Shown: positions 44,645 through 54,282 of the stretch, one piece after another | How positions within the stretch are numbered: position 1 is the stretch's first letter | How the letters are laid out: every line of letters starts with the position of its first letter | Source of the DNA: Bacteroidota bacterium | Lineage (GTDB): Bacteria > Bacteroidota > Ignavibacteria > Ignavibacteriales > Melioribacteraceae | Direction of reading: 5' to 3' | Assembly (NCBI GenBank): GCA_018829205.1 | Contig: JAHJUE010000035.1 | Span: forward strand, 144,623-208,622 | Length of the DNA: 64,000 bases | Made by a program: the position numbers and the translations under genes | Notes under the pieces: model-generated | Databases searched by the model: none | Seen by the model: the letters and a program-made list of their open reading frames with translations, nothing else | Told to the model about the DNA's origin: nothing

Positions 44645-45814
44645 TTATTCAAAGGCAGCATAGCCTGTAATATCTTCTCCAAGAATCAAAGTATGCATTT
44701 CATGAGTTCCTTCATAAGTTTTTACAGATTCAAGGTTTGCAGAATGTCTCATGATCGGGTATTCATCCAAAATTCCGTTAGCGCCTAAAATTTCTCGCGA
44801 TATTCTGGCAATTTCTAATGCTTTTTCACAATTATTTCTTTTTGCTAATGATATATGTGTATGTTTGACTTCATTTTTATCTTTAAGTTTTGCCAGCTGA
44901 AAATTCAGTAACTGGGACTTTGTTATTTCAGTCAACATATAAACAAGTTTTTGTTGAGTTAATTGATAAGCGGCAATCGGTTTACTGAACTGCACTCTTG
45001 ATTTGGCATAATTTAAGGACGTTTCATAACAAGCCATCATTGATCCAGTTACACCCCATGCAATTCCATACCGTGCCTGGTTTAAACACATTAGTGGGGA
45101 TTTTAGTCCTCCGCTGCCGGGCAAAATATTTTCTTCAGGTACGAATACATCCTGGAAAATTAGTTCCGACGTAATTGACGCGCGAAGTGAATGTTTTCCT
45201 TTCATTTCAGGAGCAGAAAATCCTTCGAAATCTTTTTCTACAAGAAAACCTTTTACAACTCCATCAAGTTTGGCCCAAACAATGGCAATGTCGGCAATTG
45301 TACCGTTTGTAATCCACATTTTGGCGCCGTTTAAAATATATCCGCCGTTTGTCTTAACTGCCTTGGTAACCATACCGCCCGGATTTGAACCATAGTCCGG
45401 TTCGGTTAAGCCGAAACAGCCAATTTTTTCTCCTGATGCTAATTTAGGGAGCCAATGTTTTTTTTGCTGTTCGCTTCCGAAAGCAAAGATAGGATACATT
45501 ACAAGTCCGCTCTGAACAGATGCAAAACTTCGAACCCCGCTGTCTCCTCTTTCAAGTTCCTGCATTACCAGACCGTAGGATACATTATTCAAACCGGCCC
45601 CGCCGTATTCTTCCGGCAATGTTAAACCAAAAACTCCCAGCTCACCTAGTTTCGGAACAAGTTCTAAAGGAAATGTTCCGTTGCTGTAATGCTTTTCAAT
45701 TATTGGGATTATTTCATCTTCAACAAATTCACGTACCGAATTTCTTACTAGAATTTCTTCTTCGGTAAGAAGATTTTCTATATTAAAATAATCAACGCCT
45801 TTAAATTTTTCCAT
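44645..45814 (-). CDS. acyl-CoA dehydrogenase, glutaryl-CoA dehydrogenase-like
   Basis: This 389-residue FAD enzyme has the GCDH-type signatures RSFASVQSGLVMYPIFAFGS, GCFGLTEPDYGSNPGGM and the C-terminal TYEGTHEMHTLILGEDITG, which holds the catalytic Glu. These match glutaryl-CoA dehydrogenase better than short-chain acyl-CoA dehydrogenases. In strict anaerobes such proteins can also be non-decarboxylating or act on other acyl-CoAs, so the substrate is not fixed. An electron-transfer flavoprotein is needed but not encoded nearby. Confidence 0.88.
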   Translation of the reverse strand: MEKFKGVDYFNIENLLTEEEILVRNSVREFVEDEIIPIIEKHYSNGTFPLELVPKLGELGVFGLTLPEEYGGAGLNNVSYGLVMQELERGDSGVRSFASVQSGLVMYPIFAFGSEQQKKHWLPKLASGEKIGCFGLTEPDYGSNPGGMVTKAVKTNGGYILNGAKMWITNGTIADIAIVWAKLDGVVKGFLVEKDFEGFSAPEMKGKHSLRASITSELIFQDVFVPEENILPGSGGLKSPLMCLNQARYGIAWGVTGSMMACYETSLNYAKSRVQFSKPIAAYQLTQQKLVYMLTEITKSQLLNFQLAKLKDKNEVKHTHISLAKRNNCEKALEIARISREILGANGILDEYPIMRHSANLESVKTYEGTHEMHTLILGEDITGYAAFE

Positions 45815-45895
45815 TAGCAGCTTTCTAAAGTATTTTTAAAATGTAAAATCTAAATTAGGAAATGCGGTTAATTTAACCAAATTTTATATAGTATT

Positions 45896-46516
45896 TTATA
45901 TATCCAGTTTATTTAAAACATCAACAATTTGTTCGGAAGTAAATCCTTTGCTTTGAAGAAAGGAATAAAGTTTACCTTTAATTTTCCGTTTTTCCGTTTC
46001 TTTCTTATTTAAATATTCCAGTTTTTTTAAAGCAAGAGATTTTATGTTATCAACAACATCATCACTTTCACTGTAATTCTGTTCAATAAATTGAAGTGTA
46101 TTTTTATCAATTCCTTTTCTAATAAGTTCTGACTTTACCTTATTGATTCCGCATTTTCCTCTTTTAATTTTTTCTTCTGCATACTTAAGTGCAAAATCAA
46201 AATCATTAATCAAATTCAAATTAGATAATTCTTCCAAAACATAAGAGCATAAATCCTTATCAAACTTTTTTTTACTTAGCTTCTGAAATAATTCTCTTTT
46301 TGAATGCGCTCTTCTTCCTAAAAGATTTAACGCAGAATATTTTATTTTATGAAGCTCATTTTTTCTTTTAAGTTCATCAATAAATTTCTGATCAACATCA
46401 TCATTTCTGCGAAGCATACTGTCGATAAAAACATTATAATTTAACAGTATGCTTGAATTGTCATCAAAAACGACTAATATATTATTTCCTTTTTTGGAAA
46501 TATTTTGAACAATCAT
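45896..46516 (-). CDS. recX: regulatory protein RecX
   Basis: This small helical protein inhibits RecA filament growth. It has the three-repeat RecX layout: ALNLLGRRAHSKRELFQKLSKKKF, then DFALKYAEEKIKRGKCGINKVKSELIRKGI, and KIKGKLYSFLQSKGFTSEQIVDVL at the C-terminus. At 206 residues it is a normal size. It starts one base past the recA stop, so it is expressed with recA. The family call is secure although sequence identity within the family is usually low. Confidence 0.92.
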   Translation of the reverse strand: MIVQNISKKGNNILVVFDDNSSILLNYNVFIDSMLRRNDDVDQKFIDELKRKNELHKIKYSALNLLGRRAHSKRELFQKLSKKKFDKDLCSYVLEELSNLNLINDFDFALKYAEEKIKRGKCGINKVKSELIRKGIDKNTLQFIEQNYSESDDVVDNIKSLALKKLEYLNKKETEKRKIKGKLYSFLQSKGFTSEQIVDVLNKLDI

Positions 46517-47572
46517 TTATTTTTTCTTTGATTTGGATTCAGCTTTCGAATCTTCTTCAACATTTTTCGGAGCCTCTGTCACCATTCCAAGGAATTTTTT
46601 AACTTCTTCTTCAAGTTTCGCGAAAGTTTCAGGGTTTTCTCTTAACATTGTTCTAAATTGTTCGCGCCCTTGAAATCTATCTTCACCGTAAGAAAACCAG
46701 GCACCGCTCTTTTTAATAATTTCGGTATTAACCGCGATATCAATAAGATCGCCGGCTTTGCTTATACCTTCGTTATAAAGAATATCAAACTCAACTTCTT
46801 TAAAAGGAGGAGCAACCTTGCTTTTTACAATTTTCACCTTTGTTCTATTTCCTATAACATTCTGTCCGTCTTTTATAGCGGCAATTCTTCTAATATCCAT
46901 TCTAAGAGAAGCATAAAATTTAAGCGCATTACCGCCTGTAGTAGTCTCTGGATTTCCGAACATTACCCCGATTTTACTTCTCAATTGATTTGTAAATATC
47001 ACGCATGTTTTAGAACGGTTTATGGCTCCTGTCAGCTTTCTTAATGCTTGCGACATTAACCTGGCTTGGATAGCCATATGGGGATCTCCCATTTCGCCTT
47101 CAATTTCGGCACGCGGCACAAGCGCGGCAACCGAATCAATAACAATTATATCAAGCGCGTTACTACGGACAAGAGTATCAACAATTTCAAGAGCTTGTTC
47201 ACCATAATCTGGCTGCGATAATAATAGATTGTTAACATCGACATTTAATTTTTTAGCGTAACCCATATCAAGAGCGTTTTCAGTATCAATAAAAGCGGCA
47301 AGTCCTCCAAGCTTTTGAGCTTCGGAGATTATATGCAGACACAAAGTTGTTTTACCTGAAGATTCCGGCCCGTAAATTTCAACAATTCTTCCGCGCGGTA
47401 CGCCGCCAATTCCTAAAATATGATCGAGCGAAATTGCGCCGGTAGGTATTGATTCAACTTTATTAATTATACCGTCGCCAAGTTTCATAATAGAACCCTT
47501 ACCGTGCGCCTTTTCAATATTCAAAATTGTATCTTCAAGAATTTTTAATTTGGTGTCTCTTTCGGTACTCAT
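46517..47572 (-). CDS. recA: recombinase RecA
   Basis: This 351-residue protein forms filaments on single-stranded DNA for recombination and SOS induction. It has Walker [11 protein letters not shown] (near residue 69), [16 protein letters not shown], Walker [32 protein letters not shown] (DNA-binding loop 1) and [23 protein letters not shown]. The acidic/Lys-rich C-terminal tail is typical. It is followed directly by recX and preceded by thpR (11 bases), within a run from purC. No clear SOS box was found because the gene sits inside an operon. Confidence 0.98.
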   Translation of the reverse strand: MSTERDTKLKILEDTILNIEKAHGKGSIMKLGDGIINKVESIPTGAISLDHILGIGGVPRGRIVEIYGPESSGKTTLCLHIISEAQKLGGLAAFIDTENALDMGYAKKLNVDVNNLLLSQPDYGEQALEIVDTLVRSNALDIIVIDSVAALVPRAEIEGEMGDPHMAIQARLMSQALRKLTGAINRSKTCVIFTNQLRSKIGVMFGNPETTTGGNALKFYASLRMDIRRIAAIKDGQNVIGNRTKVKIVKSKVAPPFKEVEFDILYNEGISKAGDLIDIAVNTEIIKKSGAWFSYGEDRFQGREQFRTMLRENPETFAKLEEEVKKFLGMVTEAPKNVEEDSKAESKSKKK

Positions 47573-47583
47573 TTATCCTCCGG

Positions 47584-48141
47584 TTATTTATTTAATTTAA
47601 AACTTTTTATTTTGTTATAAAACGAACCGCTGCTTAACAGTTCACTTTTCATTAAAGATATTTCATTAATTTCAAATTTAGTTTCAGGCAAATCAAAATC
47701 CAAAAAACCATTTATTTTTTCGAGGTTTTCATTACCCTTTAATCTAATTAAGGTTAAATGCGGTTTGAATTTTCTCTTTTCTTTTTCAAATCCTATTTTT
47801 TCTAAACTGTTATTTATTAATTCAGAAAGCTGTATCAATTCTTTATTAAATTTTATTCCAAGCCAGAGTACAGAAGGCATTTCATTTCTTTTAAATAATC
47901 CGAACTTCCCAAAAGCACATTTAATAGGTGATAATTCTTTAAGCAAATCCTCTAATATTATTTGAATGGATTTTATTTTATTATCTTCAACATCGCCTAA
48001 AAACTTAAGTGTAAAATGAAGTTTGGTTTTATTTTCCCATTTTACATTATTATTACTGCCGTAAATATTATCTCTAAATTCAATTACTTTATCTTTAATT
48101 TCATCCGGAATATCTGCCGAGATGAAAAGTCTATTCGTCAT
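47584..48141 (-). CDS. thpR: RNA 2',3'-cyclic phosphodiesterase
   Basis: This 185-residue 2H-phosphoesterase opens 2',3'-cyclic phosphates on RNA ends. The two HxT motifs are HFTLKFLG (near residue 45) and HLTLIRLKG (near 128), the N-terminus is RLFISADIPDE, and spacing matches ThpR/LigT. It overlaps the end of cinA by 11 bases and precedes recA. The biological RNA substrate is unknown. The linkage of thpR with cinA and recA is common in bacteria and is positional only. Confidence 0.92.
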   Translation of the reverse strand: MTNRLFISADIPDEIKDKVIEFRDNIYGSNNNVKWENKTKLHFTLKFLGDVEDNKIKSIQIILEDLLKELSPIKCAFGKFGLFKRNEMPSVLWLGIKFNKELIQLSELINNSLEKIGFEKEKRKFKPHLTLIRLKGNENLEKINGFLDFDLPETKFEINEISLMKSELLSSGSFYNKIKSFKLNK

Positions 48142-49387
48142 ATGAAATACCCAGCAAATGTCTTCGCAGCATTTCCAGAGCCGCCTGAGATGTACGTTCT
48201 TTATTTAAGAGTCTGTCGTTTCCGAATCTAAATTCTTTAGCCGTGCAAATCTTGTCGTCGCAAATTCCGACAAAAACAAGTCCGACTGGTTTTTCGGCTG
48301 TACCTCCGGTTGGTCCCATAATACCGGTAACGGCAAGACCAATATCAACACCGCTAACGGCTTTAATACCTTCGGCCATTTGACGCGCTACATCAATACT
48401 GACTGCCCCTTTTTCAGCTATAATATCTTCGCTTACTTTAAGCAGTTCAACTTTAGCGGCATTGCTGTAAGTAACTGTTCCTCTTTCATAATAATTACTG
48501 CTGCCGTTAATATTAGTTAAACGGTGACTAATTAATCCGCCGGTGCATGATTCCGCAACGGCTATTTTTAATTCTCTTTCTGATAATATTTTTGCAACTA
48601 CTTCTTCAATCGTATCTGTTTCTTTGCCATAAATATATCTGCCTATCAAACCTCTAATAGTCTGTTCAATTTCAGTTACTTTATCATGCGCTTCATCTTC
48701 GGTTAAGCCCTCAACAGTAAGTCTTAATTTAACGCCGTACTGGTTTGGGAGAAACGCCAGTTTTGAACCTTTTAACAGTTCTTCAATATTTCCAAGTCTA
48801 TCATATAAATGAGATTCAGGAATTCCGGTTGTCTGCAGATTAGTAATAATTTTAACTGACTTAAGATCTTTTCTGATCGAAATAAGTTTAGGCACAACAA
48901 AAGATTCCATCATTTCAGTCATTTCATACGGCACACCGGGTATAACAATGAAATACTTTTTATTTTTATGAATCCACATTCCCGGAGCTGTACCGCGCGA
49001 GTTTCGAATAACTTCGGCAATTTTGGGAACATTAGCCTGGTCTTCATTTGTAGGGGTTAATTTTCTTCCGCTTCTGCTGAATATTTCTTTTATGTCGGTT
49101 AAAACGTCATTATTATTAACAAGTTCCGTGTTAAAAAATTTCACAACGCAGTTTCTTGTCACATCATCGTGCGTTGGACCTAAACCTCCCGTAACAATTA
49201 CAACGTCATATTTTTCAAAAGCGTATTTAAATTCTTCAAGTATCTCGGCTTCATTATCCCCTACAACACTTGTTTTAGGAACTTCAAATTGATTTTGGGT
49301 AAGAATGTTTCCTATAAAAGCCGCGTTGGTATTAAGTGTTTGACCAATTAGTATTTCATCACCGATTGTAATTATATAAACTTTCAT
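48131..49387 (-). CDS. cinA: CinA: competence/damage-inducible protein, NMN amidase
   Basis: This 418-residue protein has two domains. The N-terminal MoCF-type domain has IITIGDEILIGQTLNTNA, TGGLGPTHDDVT and VPYEMTEMME. The C-terminal PncC-type amidase has VAVAESCTGGLISHRLTN, YERGTVTYSNAAKVELL, GAVSIDVARQMAEG and VTGIMGPTGGT. It deamidates NMN to recycle NAD and may hydrolyse ADP-ribose-type compounds via the other domain. It lies between pgpA (10 bases) and thpR (overlap). Confidence 0.95.
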   Translation of the reverse strand: MKVYIITIGDEILIGQTLNTNAAFIGNILTQNQFEVPKTSVVGDNEAEILEEFKYAFEKYDVVIVTGGLGPTHDDVTRNCVVKFFNTELVNNNDVLTDIKEIFSRSGRKLTPTNEDQANVPKIAEVIRNSRGTAPGMWIHKNKKYFIVIPGVPYEMTEMMESFVVPKLISIRKDLKSVKIITNLQTTGIPESHLYDRLGNIEELLKGSKLAFLPNQYGVKLRLTVEGLTEDEAHDKVTEIEQTIRGLIGRYIYGKETDTIEEVVAKILSERELKIAVAESCTGGLISHRLTNINGSSNYYERGTVTYSNAAKVELLKVSEDIIAEKGAVSIDVARQMAEGIKAVSGVDIGLAVTGIMGPTGGTAEKPVGLVFVGICDDKICTAKEFRFGNDRLLNKERTSQAALEMLRRHLLGISYDE

Positions 49388-49397
49388 ATCATATTTT

Positions 49398-49850
49398 CTA
49401 TTTTATAAAATAAATTATTATTTGAACAAGTATAAAAGAATAAAATCCGGCAATAACATCATCCAGCATTATACCCCATCCGCCTTTTATTTTTTCGGCT
49501 ATATTAGCTGGGAATGGTTTTATTATATCAAATATCCGCCAAATTACAAACGCAATGGGAATAAATACCAATGTTTTTGGTACAAACAGCAAGGTTACCC
49601 ATGTACCAACAAACTCATCAATTGTACATTGTTTTGGGTCTTTGCCATATATTTCTTCAAACTTACTGCTGATTGATATTCCTAATACAAATAAAACCGA
49701 GATAAAGAAAATCATTATTCCTGGATTTTCAAATCCGGGTATCATATAAATCAGCACAGCGACAAAACTTGCAAATGTACCTGGTGCAAATTTTATATAA
49801 CCGGTAAATAATCCGCTGCCGATTGTTTTTTCTATAATGTTAATTTTCAA
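49398..49850 (-). CDS. pgpA: phosphatidylglycerophosphatase A
   Basis: This small membrane enzyme dephosphorylates phosphatidylglycerophosphate. It has GYIKFAPGTFASFVAVLI, QCTIDEFVGTWVTLLFVP and GWGIMLDDVIAGFYS, all conserved in PgpA, and about three membrane segments in 150 residues. The start is a TTG inside the 3' end of pgsA (overlap 11 bases), because the conserved motif begins before any ATG. It is directly after pgsA, which makes its substrate, so the operon supports the call. Confidence 0.92.
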   Translation of the reverse strand: MKINIIEKTIGSGLFTGYIKFAPGTFASFVAVLIYMIPGFENPGIMIFFISVLFVLGISISSKFEEIYGKDPKQCTIDEFVGTWVTLLFVPKTLVFIPIAFVIWRIFDIIKPFPANIAEKIKGGWGIMLDDVIAGFYSFILVQIIIYFIK

Positions 49851-50436
49851 TTGATAATAAACTTATTATTAATTTTTTATTTCTATAGATGTATTGAAAC
49901 CCAGAATATGCTGTTATAATTGTAATTGAGAACATTGTTATATATATAAAAAGCGGGTTTGTAAGGACTTCGAATAATTTCTCATTCCCTTTATATATCC
50001 ACTGAACGGTCTGAAGAATATATGCAGCCAGCAAATAATAAAGGAAAAACATCTGAATAAATGTTTTCCATTTGGCCAATCGGCTGGTAGCAAATGATTT
50101 TTTCTTCATATCGGCGTACATTCTCAAAAACGTTACTAAGAAATCACGCGCGACAATTACAATTACCATCCATAATGAAAGGACATCCAGATATACAAAG
50201 GCGAAAAAAGCTGCCGAAGTTAAAATTTTATCGGCTAATGGATCCAGAAATTTACCCCAGGCGGTTATATAATTAAATTTTCTCGCAAGCCAGCCGTCGT
50301 ACCAATCAGTAATCGCAGCAATAATAAAAATTCCCAATGATATTTGTTTGAGAACAGGGTCATCCATCAAAAACAAAAAAACAAAAACCGGAGTTAGTAT
50401 TATTCTCAAAACAGTTAATTGATTGGGAAGAATCAT
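49840..50436 (-). CDS. pgsA: CDP-diacylglycerol-glycerol-3-phosphate phosphatidyltransferase
   Basis: This inner-membrane enzyme makes phosphatidylglycerophosphate. It has LPNQLTVLRIILTPVFVFL and the CDP-alcohol phosphotransferase motif with conserved Asp and Gly residues in DWYDGWLARKF and GKFLDPLADKIL. Four to six membrane segments are visible in 198 residues. It lies 16 bases after the DUF971 gene and overlaps pgpA. Confidence 0.93.
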   Translation of the reverse strand: MILPNQLTVLRIILTPVFVFLFLMDDPVLKQISLGIFIIAAITDWYDGWLARKFNYITAWGKFLDPLADKILTSAAFFAFVYLDVLSLWMVIVIVARDFLVTFLRMYADMKKKSFATSRLAKWKTFIQMFFLYYLLAAYILQTVQWIYKGNEKLFEVLTNPLFIYITMFSITIITAYSGFQYIYRNKKLIISLLSIEN

Positions 50437-50452
50437 AAATTAAAAGCCTGAA

Positions 50453-50743
50453 TTAATTTGCAAGTTTAAGTAAATGTTTGAATTCATATATCCCGGTATT
50501 ATGTCCGTCCTTCCAAGTAATTCCAACAGCGTAATGTCCAACCATCTCTATTTTTGCCACAGCTATTTGATCACCGTTAAACAAAGGTATATACTTTCTC
50601 CCGTTTTTTTCTTTTTCGGAAAGACAAGTTGCGCACGGACATTCTTTTCTAAGTTTAGCCAAATTAATTTCGGAAAGAGTTTCATTATCCCAAATTATAT
50701 TTAGATTTTTATTTTCTTTTATCGAAATTTTTTTAGGAATCAC
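50453..50743 (-). CDS. DUF971-domain protein
   Basis: This 96-residue protein matches the small DUF971 (GBBH-like) domain: LNIIWDNETLSEINLAKLRKECPCATC at the start and VGITWKDGHNTGIYEFKHLLKLA at the end. The Cys pair in CPCATC is typical; such domains are implicated in Fe-S or redox functions, but the role here is unknown. The start is GTG. It sits 2 bases after purC in a minus-strand run. Confidence 0.88.
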   Translation of the reverse strand: MIPKKISIKENKNLNIIWDNETLSEINLAKLRKECPCATCLSEKEKNGRKYIPLFNGDQIAVAKIEMVGHYAVGITWKDGHNTGIYEFKHLLKLAN

Positions 50744-50745
50744 TT

Positions 50746-51639
50746 TTATAACTTCTCACCTGTCAATTGGAACAACGCTTCTTTATATTTTTCAGCTGTA
50801 TTATTAATAACTACATCGGGCAAATTAGGAGCCGGCGGCTGTTTATTAAAATTAATTGACAATAAATAATCTCTAACATATTGTTTATCGTAGCTGTCCT
50901 GAGCTCTTCCTGTTTCATATTTATCCTTAGGCCAGAATCTTGATGAATCCGGGGTCAATAATTCGTCAATTAAAATTATTTTACCGTCGACAAAGCCAAA
51001 TTCCATTTTTGTATCGGCTAAAATAATTCCTCTTTCGTAAGCGTAATTATATGCTTTTTTATAAACATTTATTGTTGAATTTTTTAGTGTGTCGAACGCT
51101 TCTTTGCCAATAATATTTACAGCTTTTTCTTCCGAAATATTTTCATCATGATCACCTATATCTGCCTTGGTGGAGGGAGTAAAAATCGGTTCGTTGAATT
51201 TTTCAGATTCTTTCATTCCGGCTGGAAGTTGAATACCGCATATACTTCCCGTATTTTGATAATCTTTCCAACCTGATCCTGAAATATAACCCCTTACAAT
51301 ACACTCAAGCGGAATCAATTCAGCTTTTTTTACAAGCATTGACCTGCCTTCAATAATACTTCTATATTCTTTGCATTCTTCGGGATATTCATCTACATTC
51401 ATAGAAATTACATGGTTATCAATAATGTCTTTAGTATAATCAAACCAAAATTTAGAAATTCTTGTAAGGATTTCGCCTTTATGAGGAATACCTTGATTCA
51501 TAATTACATCAAATGCAGAAAGTCTGTCGGTGGAAATAATTAAATAATAGTCACCGACTTCGTAAACATCCCTTACTTTTCCTCTTTTAAATAATTTTAA
51601 ATTTTTAAAATCTGTTTGTAATACAACATTATTTATCAT
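50746..51639 (-). CDS. purC: phosphoribosylaminoimidazole-succinocarboxamide synthase
   Basis: This cytosolic enzyme joins CAIR and aspartate in purine synthesis. The start KRGKVRDVYEVGDYYLIIS and DRLSAFDVIMNQGIPHKGEILTRIS are diagnostic of SAICAR synthetase, as are VKKAELIPLECIVRGYISGSGWK and LIDELLTPDSSRFWPKDKY. At 297 residues it is the longer yeast-type form. A strong AAGGAG RBS precedes the ATG. It is the first gene of the run to recX, with about 240 bases upstream. Confidence 0.96.
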   Translation of the reverse strand: MINNVVLQTDFKNLKLFKRGKVRDVYEVGDYYLIISTDRLSAFDVIMNQGIPHKGEILTRISKFWFDYTKDIIDNHVISMNVDEYPEECKEYRSIIEGRSMLVKKAELIPLECIVRGYISGSGWKDYQNTGSICGIQLPAGMKESEKFNEPIFTPSTKADIGDHDENISEEKAVNIIGKEAFDTLKNSTINVYKKAYNYAYERGIILADTKMEFGFVDGKIILIDELLTPDSSRFWPKDKYETGRAQDSYDKQYVRDYLLSINFNKQPPAPNLPDVVINNTAEKYKEALFQLTGEKL

Positions 51640-51877
51640 GCTTTCTCCTTTAAAATTAAAATAAAATATAAACAGAGATGTAACCTATTTCAACTCGATA
51701 TTTTAATAAGGTAAATTAAACCTAAAAACAAGAAATAGTTGGATTTTTGAGAAATTAAATATACAAAAGAATTATTTCCTTTTTCGGATTTATTTCGTTT
51801 TATGTTGCAGCTTTTAAGTTATGAAGGTATCTTAAAAACTTCAAAAAATAAATTGATTCAAAACAAATTGAGGTTTT

Positions 51878-53410
51878 ATGTCTGCAGGAAAAATTTCTAT
51901 TAAAGAATTCCCGATTACCTTTTGGATTGCCAATACAATGGAAATATTTGAAAGAATGGCCTGGTACGGATTTTTTGCCGTTTCTTCATTATATATTACC
52001 GGAGCTGTTGAAGAAGGCGGACTGGGTTTCAGCGATGAAGACCGGGGTGTGCTGCAGGGAGTTGTAACTTTTTTCTTATATCTTTTTCCAGTTGTATCCG
52101 GAACTCTTGCAGATAGATACGGATTTAAAAAAATCCTTTTTACGGCATTTTTAATTTTAGTACCGTCATATTTCTTATTAGGACAATTAAAAACTTTCCC
52201 TACATTCTTTTTCGCGTTTATGCTTGTGGCGCTTGGCGCAGGTACATTTAAACCTGTAATAATCGGTACAATTTCAAAAACCACCAATGAAAAAACAGGA
52301 TCAATGGGATTCGGAATTTTTTATATGATGGTAAATATAGGAGGTTTTTTAGGTCCGGTAGTAGCGGGAATTATGCGGGCAATTTCATGGGAATATGTAT
52401 TTACCGCTTCAGCCTGCTGGATAGCCGTAAATTTTATTTTTGTTAGTTTTTTCTACAAAGAACCTGTTGAGCAGAATGATGAAAATCAGAAAAGAAGTTT
52501 AAAACAGGTATTCACAGGAATGGTTGAAGTATTAGGAAACGGAAGATTTTTCCTATTTATTTTCGGACTTTTAGTAATTCTAGTTTTAGGCTCCAAATTT
52601 ACTTCAACCGGCGCTGTTACATGGGGTGATATTACAATTATTACATTTATTTGGCTCGGCTTTAATCTTGTTTATGATGTTCTGCTTAGATCCGTAAAAT
52701 TAAAAAGCAACAATTGGTTCCTTTCGCCAATGAAATTAGGTGATTGGAGATTCGGTTTGTTTCTGCTATTAATGTCGGGTTTCTGGACTTCCTTTAATCA
52801 AATATTTTATACTCTACCCCTGCATATAAGAGATTTTACGGATACTTCCGATTTGTTTGTTTTCTTCCAAAACGTATTAAGCGGAATCGGTTTAACCTCC
52901 GTTGCCAACTCACTTAATGACGGGATGGTAACCGCCGGTCAGGTAAATCCCGAATACATTATAAATATAAACGCGGGAGGAATTGTAGTTTTTCAAGTTT
53001 TGGTTTCTTATTTGGTTACAAGATTAAAGGCGTTTACAACTATATTTTACGGAACATTAATAACCGTAGTTAGTTTTTCAATTTTAGTGTTCGGCACAAC
53101 AGGATGGATTGTTGCAGCAGGAATACTTGTGTTTTCATTCGGCGAAATGATGGCAAGTCCAAAGCAGAAAGAATACACAGGAAGAATCGCCCCGCCAAAT
53201 AAAGTAGCTATGTATATGGGATATTTTTATTGGGCTGTGGCTCTTGGTAATTTGTTCGGAGGAATTTTATCAGGTCAATTATACGCGGCATTTGCAAGGG
53301 ATATGAACAGACCAGATATTATGTGGGGAATTTTTGCTTTAATCGGTTTAATAACGGCAATACTAGTTTTTCTTTATGATAAATTTGTAATTAAAAGACC
53401 GGCTAAATAA
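51878..53410 (+). CDS. POT/PTR-like MFS peptide transporter
   Basis: This inner-membrane carrier has about 12 or more hydrophobic segments. The N-terminus has MEIFERMAWYGFFAVSSLYIT, close to the ExxERFxYYG motif of proton-dependent oligopeptide transporters, then GTLADRYGFKKILFTAFL and GTFKPVIIGTISKTT. At 510 residues the length suits the family. A long central segment separates the two halves. The natural peptide is unknown. It is followed by a 64-residue membrane protein gene 82 bases downstream on the same strand. Confidence 0.83.
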   Translation: MSAGKISIKEFPITFWIANTMEIFERMAWYGFFAVSSLYITGAVEEGGLGFSDEDRGVLQGVVTFFLYLFPVVSGTLADRYGFKKILFTAFLILVPSYFLLGQLKTFPTFFFAFMLVALGAGTFKPVIIGTISKTTNEKTGSMGFGIFYMMVNIGGFLGPVVAGIMRAISWEYVFTASACWIAVNFIFVSFFYKEPVEQNDENQKRSLKQVFTGMVEVLGNGRFFLFIFGLLVILVLGSKFTSTGAVTWGDITIITFIWLGFNLVYDVLLRSVKLKSNNWFLSPMKLGDWRFGLFLLLMSGFWTSFNQIFYTLPLHIRDFTDTSDLFVFFQNVLSGIGLTSVANSLNDGMVTAGQVNPEYIININAGGIVVFQVLVSYLVTRLKAFTTIFYGTLITVVSFSILVFGTTGWIVAAGILVFSFGEMMASPKQKEYTGRIAPPNKVAMYMGYFYWAVALGNLFGGILSGQLYAAFARDMNRPDIMWGIFALIGLITAILVFLYDKFVIKRPAK

Positions 53411-53492
53411 TAAACAGCTTATTGAATATAATTAAAAAGAATTATACTTTTAGCCAGGGTTTAACATTTATTATAAACTAAAGGAGTTATTC

Positions 53493-53687
53493 ATGAACAA
53501 AGCTTCTATTTCAATGCGCGTATGGTATGCGGCTTTTGCTGTTGTAATATTTCTTGGAATATACCTTACAGGATTTGCGGTAGTTCATTGGCTATTGTAT
53601 GTGCCGGTTGCCGGATTTGTTTTTGCAGCGGTTTCGGGAATTTGTCCTTCACAGCTTCTTTTTATGAAAATGTTTGATTCAAAATAA
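53493..53687 (+). CDS. small membrane protein, DUF2892-like
   Basis: This 64-residue protein has two hydrophobic helices (VWYAAFAVVIFLGIYLTGFAV and LLYVPVAGFVFAAVSGI) and a Cys in GICPSQLLF, which recalls the GxCP of DUF2892/YgaP-type small membrane proteins. An AAAGGAG RBS lies 5 bases before the ATG, supporting real translation. A strong hairpin follows. Function unknown. Confidence 0.65.
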   Translation: MNKASISMRVWYAAFAVVIFLGIYLTGFAVVHWLLYVPVAGFVFAAVSGICPSQLLFMKMFDSK

Positions 53688-53704
53688 TTTTATTTGTTTT
53701 ACAA

Positions 53705-53740
53705 AAAAAAAGCTGCTAAAATATTTTGGCAGCTTTTTTT
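53705..53740. terminator. bidirectional terminator
   Basis: A run of A, then GCTGC, an AT-rich loop and GCAGC followed by seven T. The stem is 12 bp counting the A/T pairs. It separates the small membrane protein gene (plus) from the secreted protein gene (minus). Confidence 0.85.
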
Positions 53741-53756
53741 ATAAATAAAATTTAAT

Positions 53757-54110
53757 TTATTCCGCGTCAAAGACTGCGTAAGGTCCTTCCTCAGTCATTG
53801 TAAGCTTAATTGAAAAATACTCGCAAAGATCTATGCCGGTCCAAACAGCTTCGCTACCGTCATCAGCAACCGCTTTAATATCCCAAAGACATTCTTCATG
53901 CCCTGAAAATTCAATTTCGCATTCCTCTCCGGAACCGAGAACATCCACCGTTAAAACATCCTCTCCCCAATTAGTTTCTGATGAGGGTGAGATATAAACA
54001 TATGATATTACAAAATCACAGCCGTTTATTAATGTAAAATCCTGCACCTGGGCAAAAGAGGAAACAGTTAACAATAGAAATAATGCAAATCCGAAAATAG
54101 ATTTTTTCAT
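53757..54110 (-). CDS. small secreted Cys-containing protein
   Basis: This 117-residue protein has a clear signal peptide (MKKSIFGFALFLLLTVSSFAQ). The mature part reads as a small beta-rich domain with four Cys (in NGCDFVI, GEECEI, EECLWDIKAV, IDLCEYF) that may form two disulfides, and the segment ISYVYISPSSETNWGED. It resembles a family of small exported proteins of unknown function found in Bacteroidota and other bacteria. The RBS TGAGG precedes the ATG. No partner is evident. Confidence 0.68.
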   Translation of the reverse strand: MKKSIFGFALFLLLTVSSFAQVQDFTLINGCDFVISYVYISPSSETNWGEDVLTVDVLGSGEECEIEFSGHEECLWDIKAVADDGSEAVWTGIDLCEYFSIKLTMTEEGPYAVFDAE

Positions 54111-54246
54111 TTATACCTCAGAAAAATAGTTGTGGAATTATTGTTAGATAGTCAATTTATTAGAAACGGATGCAACTAATAATTGATGAAGAAGATAATT
54201 CATTAAGATGTTAAGTCCTAATAAATATATTTTAATTTAAAATAAG

Positions 54247-54272
54247 AAAGGCGGCCTCGGTAAGCCGCCTTT
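54247..54272 (-). terminator. terminator after tRNA-Phe
   Basis: AAAGGCGGC / GCCGCCTTT with an 8-base loop, read on the minus strand just after the tRNA 3' end and followed by a T/A-rich tract. Confidence 0.75.
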
Positions 54273-54282
54273 GCATTTTTTG

